From Tabrizicola_A sp964393035 (GTDB lineage Bacteria; Pseudomonadota; Alphaproteobacteria; Rhodobacterales; Rhodobacteraceae), in contig CAYMRX010000003.1 in assembly GCA_964393035.1 (NCBI GenBank), forward strand, positions 186,001 through 250,000: a DNA stretch of 64,000 bases. Direction: 5' to 3'. Made by a program: the position numbers and the translations under genes. The number at the start of each line of letters is the position of its first letter. Positions within the stretch are counted from its first letter, which is position 1. The notes beneath the pieces were generated by a model. It did no database searches and had not been told where the DNA came from. It saw only the letters and a list, made by a program, of their open reading frames with translations. This document shows positions 45,079 through 53,934 of the stretch, one piece after another.

Positions 45079-45805
45079 AGGGGTCCTCGTAGGGGTCGAC
45101 GAAGTCGGCTTCGTCCTCAGTCTGGCCTAGCTGGTGCCGACGGTTCTGCAAATACAGAAGCCGCGCCTGCGCATAGCTGTCTGCACTCTCATATAGAATG
45201 GAATCAACCAATTCGGAATAGCGTCCGCGGTCACCAATTTTTGAAGCCAGCTTGACACCGGCCACGCCCATCACCTGCGTGCGGTTCAAGTGGTTCAAGG
45301 GGTCGATGGCCAGATCAACCACCGATCCGGCCAGATCGCGGGTGGTCGAAGGCCCCATGAAGGGCACCTCAAGATAGGCACCCTCGCCAAAGCCCCAGAC
45401 ATGCAGGGTTTCCCCGAAATCGGTATCATTTTCGGGCATACCGGCCGCGGTTGCCACATCGAAGAACCCGCCAAGCCCGAAGATCGTGTTCATGCCAAAG
45501 CGCAGGGTGTTTTCGCTGGCTTTGACCAAGCGCAGTTGCAGCAGGTTGTTGACGATATCCGCCGGCTTGCCAAGGTTCGCAGAGAAATCGCTGATCCGCG
45601 TCGCCACATCGCCATTGCCACGGGTCGACAGCGCGACAGGCCGCAACGCATGCCGGTCAATCCCCCGGTTGAACAGGTGAATTTGCCGGTTGAACGGCTC
45701 GATCGGGTCACGGGTCACCGTCGGCTCACCGGTCGGGGCACAGGCGGAAACCGTCGCCCCAACAAAGCCGCAAACGAGTGCAAAAGATCGGATGGTCCGG
45801 GTCAT
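45068..45805 (-). CDS. mlaA: MlaA/VacJ family outer-membrane lipoprotein
   Basis: 245 residues from ATG 45805. Lipoprotein signal TRTIRSFALVCGFVGATVSAC ends in a lipobox Cys. VacJ motifs follow: DPIEPFNRQIHLFNRGID, LGKPADIVNNLLQL, GLGGFFDVATAAGMPENDTDFGETL and GPSTTRDLAG. It extracts mislocalised phospholipids from the outer leaflet. Longer upstream starts would destroy the signal peptide. The 199-bp gap to the divergent secretion ATPase shows no other feature. Confidence 0.88.
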   Translation of the reverse strand: MTRTIRSFALVCGFVGATVSACAPTGEPTVTRDPIEPFNRQIHLFNRGIDRHALRPVALSTRGNGDVATRISDFSANLGKPADIVNNLLQLRLVKASENTLRFGMNTIFGLGGFFDVATAAGMPENDTDFGETLHVWGFGEGAYLEVPFMGPSTTRDLAGSVVDLAIDPLNHLNRTQVMGVAGVKLASKIGDRGRYSELVDSILYESADSYAQARLLYLQNRRHQLGQTEDEADFVDPYEDPYAE

Positions 45806-46004
45806 GGATATCAAAAGAGATGGAATCACAGGCTGCATAGGTCTAGGGTCTGCCCGAGCCAACCTTGCACAGGCTGACACCGGGAATGGCAATGGATAAG
45901 CGCAGGTCAAGGGCAAGACAACGGCCAAAAGTGACCAACAGGTGACGCAAGACATTTTACGCCGACGCCCTTGTGGCGGATGCGACATTTAGTCAGGGGG
46001 ACTT

Positions 46005-47741
46005 ATGTCTCAAAGTGAATTCGCTCGGGGTTATGCCGAGCTGCGGGCCGCACGGTCCGACCAGATCAAGTTGTTCTGGGCCGTTGGCATGTTTTCCGTG
46101 CTGGTCAACATCCTGATGCTGACCGGCCCGCTCTATATGCTGCAAGTCTATGACAGGATATTGGGCAGCCGGTCCGAGGCGACGCTGGTCGCGCTGTCGC
46201 TTTTGGTGACATTCCTGTTCCTTGCGATGGGGCTTTTGGACCATGCCCGCAGCCGCATCATGGCGCGCATCGGCGCCGCCATGCAGGACAGGTTGGACCA
46301 TCGCGTCTTTGCCGCCGCGATGAAGCGGCTGGCCCTTGCCCCGACCGACCCGGTGGGCCTTGCCGCGCAGCGCGATCTGGAAGCCGTGCAGCGGCTCTGG
46401 GCCTCGCCGGTGTTGATGTCGATTTTCGATATCCCCTTCACCCCGTTCTTCATTGCCGCCATCTTTGTCTTTCACCCGCTCTTGGGCTGGCTCGCCGTTA
46501 GCGGCGGGGTGTTTCTCATTGTTATCACCGTGCTGAACCAGCGCCTGACGCAAGCCCCGATCAACCGCACCAATGGCCTTGCGCTGCAAGCAGAACGCAT
46601 GTCCGATCTCATCAAGACCGAGGCCGAGGCCGTGCAGGCCCTTGGCATGACGGGGGCCGCCTTTCAGCGCTGGCAAAAGGCGCGGGGTGCCGCCTTGGCC
46701 GAAGGGCTGAAGGCCGGAGATGTTGGGGGGCGTTTCGGCTCCATTTCCAAGACATTCCGCATCTTCCTGCAATCTGCGATGCTGGGCCTTGGCGCTTGGC
46801 TGGTGTTGAAAGGACAGTTGTCCTCTGGCGCCATGATCGCAGGGTCCATCCTGATGGGACGGGCGCTGCAACCCATCGAACAGGCGGTTGGCCAATGGGC
46901 CGTGGTCACCCGCGCCCAGGAAGGCACCGCACGGCTGGCCGAACTGCTGTCGCGCGTGCCACCTGAACCCCCACGCACCGCCCTGCCGCGCCCGCGCGCC
47001 ATTCTGGATGTGCAATCGCTGTCGGTCGTGCCCCCCGGTGAGACGCAGGCCGTGCTGCGCGGCGTCACCTTCCAATTGGGCGAGGGGCAGGCCTTGGGCA
47101 TCATCGGTCCCTCGGGGGCAGGCAAATCCACGCTGGCACGGGCGATCATCGGGGTCTGGCGCCCTGCGGCGGGCAAGATCCGGCTGGATGGTGCTGCCCT
47201 TGACCAATACGACCCGGACGTTCTGGGCGGCTACATCGGCTATCTGCCGCAACGCGTGACTCTGTTTGAGGGCACCATCGCCGAAAACATCGCCCGCCTG
47301 CAACCAAGGGCCGACAGCGCCAAGATTGTCGAGGCGGCCCAAAAAGCCGCCGCGCATGACATGATCCTGCGGCTTCCCGATGGCTATGACACGCGGGTTT
47401 CCACCCTTGGCGGGCGGCTCTCGGGTGGGCAGATCCAGCGCATCGGGTTGGCCCGCGCCCTTTATGACAACCCGGTGCTGCTGGTTCTGGACGAGCCGAA
47501 CTCGAACCTCGACAATGATGGCACCATGGCGCTGAACATTGCCATCCGCAGCATCAAGGCTGCAGGGGGTTCGGTCATCATCATGGCCCACCGCCCGGCT
47601 GCCATTCAGGAATGCGACCTCTTGTTGGTGGTGGAGGAAGGGATGCGCCGCGCCTTTGGCCCGCGCGATCAGGTGTTGAAGGAAATGGTCAAGAACCACA
47701 CGGATATTGTCCGCTCCGCCGGGCCGGGGGGCGTGTCATGA
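46005..47741 (+). CDS. Type I secretion ABC transporter (PrtD family)
   Basis: 578-residue inner-membrane exporter half. An N-terminal membrane domain (VGMFSVLVNILMLTGPLYMLQVYDRIL; FIAAIFVFHPLLGWLAVSG) is followed by a nucleotide-binding domain with Walker A GPSGAGKST, IGYLPQRVTLFEGTIAENIARL, signature LSGGQIQRIGLARAL, Walker B LLVLDEPNSNLD and MAHRP. It would energise export of RTX-type proteins together with the adjacent fusion protein and a TolC-like channel encoded elsewhere. Confidence 0.88.
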   Translation: MSQSEFARGYAELRAARSDQIKLFWAVGMFSVLVNILMLTGPLYMLQVYDRILGSRSEATLVALSLLVTFLFLAMGLLDHARSRIMARIGAAMQDRLDHRVFAAAMKRLALAPTDPVGLAAQRDLEAVQRLWASPVLMSIFDIPFTPFFIAAIFVFHPLLGWLAVSGGVFLIVITVLNQRLTQAPINRTNGLALQAERMSDLIKTEAEAVQALGMTGAAFQRWQKARGAALAEGLKAGDVGGRFGSISKTFRIFLQSAMLGLGAWLVLKGQLSSGAMIAGSILMGRALQPIEQAVGQWAVVTRAQEGTARLAELLSRVPPEPPRTALPRPRAILDVQSLSVVPPGETQAVLRGVTFQLGEGQALGIIGPSGAGKSTLARAIIGVWRPAAGKIRLDGAALDQYDPDVLGGYIGYLPQRVTLFEGTIAENIARLQPRADSAKIVEAAQKAAAHDMILRLPDGYDTRVSTLGGRLSGGQIQRIGLARALYDNPVLLVLDEPNSNLDNDGTMALNIAIRSIKAAGGSVIIMAHRPAAIQECDLLLVVEEGMRRAFGPRDQVLKEMVKNHTDIVRSAGPGGVS

Positions 47742-49144
47742 GCTTGTTGCGCAAAAAACCTGATGCCGCGACCGCGACGCCAAAAACCGCCCATCTTCCG
47801 GCAAAAGCGGGCGGGGACGCCCCGCCCCGCCCCCCGACCGAGGCCGAAGTGGCCCGCCTTTTGTCGGCCCGCCCCTCGGTGCTGATGGGCAGCATCACCG
47901 CCGCCGTTCTGGTTTTCGGCTTTGGCCTGTGGTCGGTGCTGACCGAAATCTCGGGCGCGATCGTTGCCTCGGGCCAGTTGGAGGTGTCGCAAAACCGTCA
48001 GATCGTGCAGCACCCGGATGGCGGCGTGGTGGCCGAGATTGCTGTGAAAGAGGCGCAAACCGTCAAGGCGGGCGACCTTTTGATCCGGCTGGATGGCGCG
48101 CTTGTGAAATCCGAATTGGCCATCGTTGAGGGCCAGTTGTTTGAAGTCATGGCGCGCTCTGCCCGGCTGGAGGCCGAACGTGACGATGCCGCCGCGCCGG
48201 TATTTTCCGGCGAAATCGCCGACCTTGCCAAAACCAACCCCGAGGTGGCCGGCCTGATCAAAGGCCAGCACAGCCTGTTCATCGCCCGCCGTGACACGGT
48301 TTTGAAACAATCGGAACAGTTGCAAAAACGCTCTGCCCAGATCGCCGCCCAGATCGAGGGGGTCGATGCCCAAGTGAAATCGCTCAGCGAACAACTTGCC
48401 CTGATCGAACAAGAGCTGAAAGACCAGCGCACCCTGCTGGAAAAGGGTCTTGCGCAATCGTCGCGCGTTTTGGCGCTGGAACGCGAGGCCTCGCGCCTGC
48501 AAGGCTCGGTTGGGGAATTGCAATCCTCGCGCGCGCAGGCCGAGGGGCGGGCAACGGAGGTGGAACTGGAAGTGCTGCGCCTTGCGGCAGTCCGCCGTGA
48601 GGAGGCCAACACACAATTGCGCGACATCGGGGCCAAGATGTTGGAACTGGCCGAACGCCGCCGCGCCCTGACCGAACAAATCAACCGGCTGGAGATTCGC
48701 GCGCCCGTCTCGGGCACCGTGCTTGGCCTTGCGGTGACGACGCCGCGGTCGGTGATCCGCCCGGCCGATCCCTTGTTGTATCTCATCCCGCAGGACCGGC
48801 CTTTGGTCATCAATGCGCAGGTGCAAACCATCCATATCGACGAGGTTCACGTCGGCCAGAAAGTGCGCCTGATGTTCCCGGCCTTCTCTGCCCGGACCAC
48901 ACCGGAAACCTTTGGCCATGTGGTGTCGATCTCGGCGGATGCCTTGGTGGATGAACGCACCCAGATCGCATATTACAAGGCCGAAATCGTGCTGGACGCC
49001 GGCGAGTTGGAACGGCTGCAAGGGCTGACGCTGGTACCCGGCATGCCGGTGGAAGCCTTTATCGAAACCGGTGCGCGCAGCCCGATGGCCTATCTCCTCA
49101 AGCCCTTCACCGATTACTTCAGCGCCGCATTCCGCGAAAGCTGA
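47738..49144 (+). CDS. HlyD-family type I secretion membrane fusion protein
   Basis: 468 residues from ATG 47738, which overlaps the ABC exporter stop. A cytoplasmic N-terminus, one membrane anchor (LMGSITAAVLVFGFGLWSVL, about residues 45-65), a beta/lipoyl domain (GQLEVSQNRQIVQHPDGGVV), long coiled coils (about 150-320) and a C-terminal beta-barrel (GTVLGLAVTTPRSVIRPADPLLYLIP). It forms the periplasmic bridge. No RTX substrate or TolC gene is adjacent. Confidence 0.87.
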   Translation: MSLLRKKPDAATATPKTAHLPAKAGGDAPPRPPTEAEVARLLSARPSVLMGSITAAVLVFGFGLWSVLTEISGAIVASGQLEVSQNRQIVQHPDGGVVAEIAVKEAQTVKAGDLLIRLDGALVKSELAIVEGQLFEVMARSARLEAERDDAAAPVFSGEIADLAKTNPEVAGLIKGQHSLFIARRDTVLKQSEQLQKRSAQIAAQIEGVDAQVKSLSEQLALIEQELKDQRTLLEKGLAQSSRVLALEREASRLQGSVGELQSSRAQAEGRATEVELEVLRLAAVRREEANTQLRDIGAKMLELAERRRALTEQINRLEIRAPVSGTVLGLAVTTPRSVIRPADPLLYLIPQDRPLVINAQVQTIHIDEVHVGQKVRLMFPAFSARTTPETFGHVVSISADALVDERTQIAYYKAEIVLDAGELERLQGLTLVPGMPVEAFIETGARSPMAYLLKPFTDYFSAAFRES

Positions 49145-49167
49145 ACGGGGCGGGCACAGCGCAAAAG

Positions 49168-49196
49168 AAGGCGGGGCTATACAGGCCCCGCCTTTT
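49168..49196 (+). terminator. Rho-independent terminator after the secretion genes
   Basis: AAGGCGGGGC (49168-49177) and GCCCCGCCTT (49185-49194) form a perfect 10-bp stem with a 7-base loop, running into TTTT. It ends the type I secretion operon, 24 bp after its last stop codon. The remaining bases up to the helicase start show no clear gene. Confidence 0.85.
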
Positions 49197-49328
49197 CCTT
49201 TATGGGCCGCGGATCGGCGCAAGCATCCTATGGCGCAGCGACGGGCAGGGAGGCCCGGCTGCCATATAAGGGGAAAGGTGCCGGACTGGTATCTCGGGCA
49301 ACTGAACGCCCCCCTTTTGGAAAAGAAC

Positions 49329-51671
49329 ATGCAAGATCTGAATATCGCCGCGCCCCTCGCGGCGGCCCTGTCCGCCCGTGGCTATGCCTCGCTGACCCCC
49401 GTGCAAGAGGCCGTTCTGGCCGATGGCGTCGCGGGCCGTGATGCGCTGGTGTCGGCCCAGACCGGCTCGGGCAAAACCGTCGCCTTTGGTCTGGCCATTG
49501 CGCCGGAAATCCTGAACGGCGCGGATCAACTGCTGTATGCCGATGTGCCCGCAGCCCTCATCATCGCCCCCACCCGCGAACTGGCCCAACAGGTCGCGCG
49601 CGAGTTGGAATGGCTCTATGGTCCCGCCGGGGCCAAGCTGGCCACCTGCGTCGGCGGCATGGATTACCGCACCGAAAAGCGCGCGCTGGATCGTGGCGCG
49701 CATATCGTTGTCGGCACGCCCGGCCGTCTGCGTGATCATATTGAACGCGGCAGTCTTGATCTGTCGGGCATTCAGGCCGTGGTGCTGGATGAGGCGGATG
49801 AGATGCTCGACCTCGGCTTTGCCGAAGATCTGGAATTCATCCTCGCCGCCGCGCCGGAAACCCGCCGCACGCTGATGTTCTCGGCCACAGTGCCGCAGGA
49901 AATCGCCAAGCTGGCGCAGACCTTCCAGAAAGACGCGCTGCGGATCGTGGCGCAGGGCGAGGCCAAGCAGCACTCCGACATCGAATATCGCGGCATCTCG
50001 GTGGCCGTGCGCGACCGCGAACATGCGATCTTCAACATCCTGCGCTTTTACGAGGCCCGCACGGCGATTGTGTTCTGCAAGACCCGTGCCAATGTGAACC
50101 ACCTTCTGGCGCGCATGGGCAACCGCGGTTTTCAGGTTGTGGCGCTGTCGGGCGAGCTTTCCCAGACCGAACGCATGCACGCCCTGCAAGCCCTGCGCGA
50201 TGGCCGTGCACGGGTCTGTATTGCCACCGACGTTGCCGCGCGCGGGATTGACCTGCCGGGGCTGGAACTGGTGATCCACGCCGATCTGCCGCAAAATTCC
50301 GAAACGCTGCTGCACCGCTCGGGCCGCACCGGGCGCGCAGGCAAAAAGGGCGTCTCGGCCCTGATCGCAGCACCTTCGGAATTCCGCAAGGCACAGCGCC
50401 TGTTGCAAGGCGCCAAGGTTGTCGCCGAATGGGGCCCCGCCCCCAGCGCCGACGATGTGCAGGCCAAGGACGATTTGCGGATTCTCGAACACCCCGCGCT
50501 TGGCACTGCCCCCGGCGACGAAGCAACGATGGCCGAAACCCTGTTGACCCGCTTTGGTGCCGAACAGGTCGCCGCCGCCTTTGTGCGGATGTGGCGCGAA
50601 GGCCGCTCGGCCCCCGAGGTGCTGTCCGACGCCCTGCCGCCGTCGGAACCCCGCGCACCGCGCGAACGTGGCGAGTTCGGCCCCTCCACCTGGTTCAAGC
50701 TCTCGGTCGGCCATACCGGTCGCGCCGAAGCCCGCTGGCTTTTGCCGAAAATCTGCGAGGCAGGCGGGATTGCCCGCGACAGCATCGGCGCAATCCGCGT
50801 GCAGCAGGATGAAACCTTTGTGCAGATCGCACAGGCGGTTGCCGGGCGTTTCCCGGATGCGCAGGAATTGGAATCCGGCCTGAGCATGGAAAAGATCGCC
50901 GGAGAGCCGAACCTTGAGCGCCCCGAGCGCGCGCCCCGTGGAGACTCTCGTGGCGCCCCGGCCGCGCGCCCACCGCGTGCGCCGCGCGCTGAAAAGCCGG
51001 TCTATACGCCCAAACCCTCGCGCTTTGTCGAGGACGAGGCCGACAGCCCCGCCCGCCCGCCGCGCGCCCCGCGTGAGGAAAGCGAGCGCAAGCCCTACGC
51101 CCCGCGTGAAGCGGCCGAACGCAAGCCTTATGCCAAACGCGAAGATGGCCCGCGCAAGCCTTACACCCCGCGCGAAGACAGTGACCGCAAGCCCTATGCC
51201 AAACGCGATGACGCCGCCCCGCGCCCCTATGCCAAGCGCAGCGACGACGGGGCCAAGCCCTATGCCAAGCGTGAGGATGGCCCGCGCAAACCTTATGCCC
51301 CGCGTGAGGATGGCGAGCGCAAGCCGCGTTGGGGGGCTGGCGACAAGCCCGCGCCGAAATCGGCAGGCTACAAATCACATGGCGGTTCTGCCGACCGCCC
51401 GGCCCGTGCCGAAGGCTTCAAAAGCCACCGCTCTGATGCCCCGTCCAAGCCGCGCGGCGACAGCTTTGGCGAAGAAAAGCGCCCCTACGCCCCCCGCAAG
51501 GATGGCGCGGATGCCCGGCCCTTTGCCAAGAAATCCGGCCCGGTAAAGGCCGCAGGTTTCAAAAGCCACGGCGCCGAGGGCAAAAAACCCTTTGCCAAGG
51601 CCAAACCTGCCGCACCCAGAACCGATGCGCGCGATACCTCCAAGCGGTTCGTGCCGCCGAAGAAGAAGTAA
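49329..51671 (+). CDS. DEAD-box RNA helicase with basic repeat tail
   Basis: 780 residues from ATG 49329. Helicase motifs: Q-motif region YASLTPVQ, AQTGSGKT (I), PTRELAQQ (Ia), TPGRL (Ib), LDEADEM (II), FSATVP (III), IVFCKTR (IV), DVAARGIDLPG (V), HRSGRTGRAG (VI). A DbpA-like RNA-binding domain follows (TWFKLSVGHTGRAEARWLLPKICEAGGI). The last 180 residues are low-complexity, rich in Arg, Lys and Pro. About ten copies of an 8-10-residue unit, RKPYAPRED/RKPYAKRED, lie at about residues 586-668. Likely role: ribosome assembly or cold-adapted RNA remodelling (CsdA-like). Confidence 0.9.
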   Translation: MQDLNIAAPLAAALSARGYASLTPVQEAVLADGVAGRDALVSAQTGSGKTVAFGLAIAPEILNGADQLLYADVPAALIIAPTRELAQQVARELEWLYGPAGAKLATCVGGMDYRTEKRALDRGAHIVVGTPGRLRDHIERGSLDLSGIQAVVLDEADEMLDLGFAEDLEFILAAAPETRRTLMFSATVPQEIAKLAQTFQKDALRIVAQGEAKQHSDIEYRGISVAVRDREHAIFNILRFYEARTAIVFCKTRANVNHLLARMGNRGFQVVALSGELSQTERMHALQALRDGRARVCIATDVAARGIDLPGLELVIHADLPQNSETLLHRSGRTGRAGKKGVSALIAAPSEFRKAQRLLQGAKVVAEWGPAPSADDVQAKDDLRILEHPALGTAPGDEATMAETLLTRFGAEQVAAAFVRMWREGRSAPEVLSDALPPSEPRAPRERGEFGPSTWFKLSVGHTGRAEARWLLPKICEAGGIARDSIGAIRVQQDETFVQIAQAVAGRFPDAQELESGLSMEKIAGEPNLERPERAPRGDSRGAPAARPPRAPRAEKPVYTPKPSRFVEDEADSPARPPRAPREESERKPYAPREAAERKPYAKREDGPRKPYTPREDSDRKPYAKRDDAAPRPYAKRSDDGAKPYAKREDGPRKPYAPREDGERKPRWGAGDKPAPKSAGYKSHGGSADRPARAEGFKSHRSDAPSKPRGDSFGEEKRPYAPRKDGADARPFAKKSGPVKAAGFKSHGAEGKKPFAKAKPAAPRTDARDTSKRFVPPKKK

Positions 51672-51697
51672 GCAAGAACCGCTGCCCCCCTGTCACC

Positions 51698-51715
51698 CCC
51701 CTCCGTGGGGAGGGG
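51698..51715. terminator. Possible hairpin between convergent genes
   Basis: CCCCTCC (51698-51704) and GGAGGGG (51709-51715) pair with loop GTGG in the 60-bp gap between the helicase and the convergent phosphatase gene. G/C-only stem without U-tract; a Rho-dependent or structural element is equally possible. Confidence 0.35.
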
Positions 51716-51731
51716 CTGGGGGGGCCGCCTG

Positions 51732-52505
51732 TCAGGGTCTGAACTCTGCCAGAATGCCGCGATGAACGCCCGGCGGCGCGACCAGAACACCCGCCGTCTT
51801 TGCACCGCGTGAATTGAACCGCAACGGCCCGCCATTGCGGTCACTGACCGCCGCCCCGGCCCGCGCAGCAATCAGGCTGCCCGCCGCAATATCCCATTCC
51901 CAGGCGTCGCGGGTCGAGATCATGCCGTCAAAGGCCCCTTCGGCCACCAGACACAACCGATACGCGATCGAGGACCGGAAGCTGCGCTTCAGGTCCGGCG
52001 GCGGTTGCCGCCAATGCTCCGGTGCCAGAAAGCTTTTGGACATCAAGAGGTTCGCCCCATCAAGCTGAGCGCGATCTCCACACGTGATGACTTCTCCGTT
52101 GCACAGTGCTGGGCCATCATCACTGGCGCTGTAAAGCCGATCCAGCGCGGGCAAATAGATCGCACCGGCAATGACCCTACCCCTGTCGGCCACAGCAATC
52201 GACACGGCAAAGTGTTTTTCACCCGCGATAAAGGCCCGTGTGCCGTCGATAGGGTCCAGAATAAACACGCGTTCACAGTCAAGACGCGCCGGGTCATCCG
52301 GGGTTTCTTCGGACAGCCAGCCATAGCCCGGTCGCGCCGCCTGTAGCCGCGTGGTGAGCATTTCGTTCACCGCCAGATCGGCTTCGGTCACCGGGCCAAG
52401 GCCCGGTTTTTCCCAGACCTGCGGGTCTGCCCGCCAATAGCGCAGTGTGATCGCGCCAGCCGCACGGGCCGCCTCGGCGATCAGGGCAAGGTCAGGCCCC
52501 GGCAA
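51732..52505 (-). CDS. Inositol-monophosphatase-family enzyme, probable 3'(2'),5'-bisphosphate nucleotidase
   Basis: 257 residues. Metal-binding motifs of the family: WLSEETPDD (motif with Glu), FILDPIDGTRAFIAG (DPxDGT) and WEWDIAAGSLIAARAGA (WDxAAG). The set fits CysQ, which hydrolyses PAP in sulfate assimilation, though inositol phosphatases share it. The reading frame begins with TTG at 52505, overlapping the pmbA stop by 14 bp; no in-frame ATG exists before residue 49, so TTG is the likely start. Confidence 0.82.
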   Translation of the reverse strand: MPGPDLALIAEAARAAGAITLRYWRADPQVWEKPGLGPVTEADLAVNEMLTTRLQAARPGYGWLSEETPDDPARLDCERVFILDPIDGTRAFIAGEKHFAVSIAVADRGRVIAGAIYLPALDRLYSASDDGPALCNGEVITCGDRAQLDGANLLMSKSFLAPEHWRQPPPDLKRSFRSSIAYRLCLVAEGAFDGMISTRDAWEWDIAAGSLIAARAGAAVSDRNGGPLRFNSRGAKTAGVLVAPPGVHRGILAEFRP

Positions 52506-53835
52506 GGGTCAAACTCTCGACCAGAAGGCTTGGCACCCGCGTTGACAGATGCGCCCGCGCGTCATTTGCTGCAATCATGCTGCGCAGCATGTCCTTGAGA
52601 TTGCCCGCAATTGTGCATTCATTGACCGGGAATTTCACCTGCCCGCCTTCAACCCAGAAGCCCGAGGCGCCGCGCGAATAATCGCCCGTCGTCGGGTTGA
52701 TGGTGGATCCGATAAGCGACGTTACAAGCAGCCCGGTGCCCATCTGCGCAATCAGATCGTCGCGGCTGAACACCCCCGGCGTCACCTCGATGTTCGAGGT
52801 GGCAGGCGACGGCGGCGAGGAGGTGCCGCGCGCGGCATTGGCCGTGCTGGCCATCCCCAGCTTGCGCCCTGTGGCCAGATCCAGCGTCCAGCCCATCAGC
52901 ACACCATCCTGAACGATCATTCGCTTTGCCGTCGGCAACCCTTCGCCATCAAAGGGGCGAGAGCCAGAAATACGCGGGCGCAACGGGTCTTCGATGATCG
53001 ACATGCCTTTGGGCAGCACTTGCGTGCCCAAAGCATCAAGCAGCCAGCTTGCGCCCCGCGCAATCGAGGTGCCGTTCACTGCCGACAGCAAATGCCCAAT
53101 CAGGGAGGCCGCGATGCGTTCGTCAAACAGCACAGGAAAGTGGCCGGTCTTGGGTTTCACCGCCCCCGCGCGGGCCAAGGCGCGTTCGGCGGCCAAGGCC
53201 CCAATCCCAATTGCATCCGGCAGATCGGCCTGAAACACCCGGCCTTCGCCCGCAAAATCCCGCTCCATCCCGGTGCCTGTGCCGGTAAAGGCCACGGCGG
53301 ACACCGACCGCGAGGTACGGGCATAATGGCCAGAAAATCCATTGGTTGCCGCAAGATAGACCTGCCGTGCCGAATAGCCTGCGCTGGCCTGAACCTGGGT
53401 GATACCCTTGGCGGCCATTGCGCCCGCCTCTGCCGCGCGGGCGTCTTGCTCCAAGGCCGCGGCCGAAGGTTCGCCCGCAGGATCGGCCAGCTCCAGCCCT
53501 GCCAGATCCCAATGCTGCGCAATCTGCGAAGGGTCGGCCAACCCGGCCGTTGGATCCTCAGGCGCCTCGCGCGCCATGGCGACGGCCCGCTCGGCCAGCG
53601 CCGCAATCGTTGCCGCCGACGTATCGGACGCGGAAACACACGCCTGCCGCCCGCCGATCAACACCCTGAGGCCGATCTCCACCGCCTCCGACCGTTCGGC
53701 CTGTTCCAGCGCGCCCGCCCGAATGTCGATCGAGGTCGAACTGCCATCCAGCGCCATGGCATCGGCGCTTTCGGCACCCGCCTTGCGGGCAGCGTCCAAA
53801 AGGGCATGGGTCAAGCGTTGAAGCGTGTCGGACAT
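52492..53835 (-). CDS. pmbA: TldD/PmbA-family metallopeptidase
   Basis: 447 residues. PmbA-type segments: N-terminal DALALDGSS-like region (ADAMALDGSSTSIDIRAGALEQ), ERDFAGEGRVFQADL, LLDALGTQVLPKGMSIIEDP, RPFDGEGLPTAKRMIVQDGVL and the C-terminal GDYSRGASGFWVEGG. AGGAGG sits before ATG 53835. With TldD it degrades unfolded peptides and processes modified peptides; PmbA itself usually lacks the zinc motif. TldD is not in the window. Confidence 0.88.
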   Translation of the reverse strand: MSDTLQRLTHALLDAARKAGAESADAMALDGSSTSIDIRAGALEQAERSEAVEIGLRVLIGGRQACVSASDTSAATIAALAERAVAMAREAPEDPTAGLADPSQIAQHWDLAGLELADPAGEPSAAALEQDARAAEAGAMAAKGITQVQASAGYSARQVYLAATNGFSGHYARTSRSVSAVAFTGTGTGMERDFAGEGRVFQADLPDAIGIGALAAERALARAGAVKPKTGHFPVLFDERIAASLIGHLLSAVNGTSIARGASWLLDALGTQVLPKGMSIIEDPLRPRISGSRPFDGEGLPTAKRMIVQDGVLMGWTLDLATGRKLGMASTANAARGTSSPPSPATSNIEVTPGVFSRDDLIAQMGTGLLVTSLIGSTINPTTGDYSRGASGFWVEGGQVKFPVNECTIAGNLKDMLRSMIAANDARAHLSTRVPSLLVESLTLAGA

Positions 53836-53934
53836 GAGAGCCTCCTATTTCCGGGGCTTTGGGCCACAAGCGTGACCAAGCTGCAAGGCCAAAGCAAGGG
53901 GGCGACCAAGACGGGCCGCCCCAAACCGCATTGG

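Noticed and set aside
45993..47699. Minus-strand open frame of 568 codons opposite the type I secretion exporter
   Set aside because: Antisense to a gene with intact Walker and signature motifs; its translation has no recognisable features.
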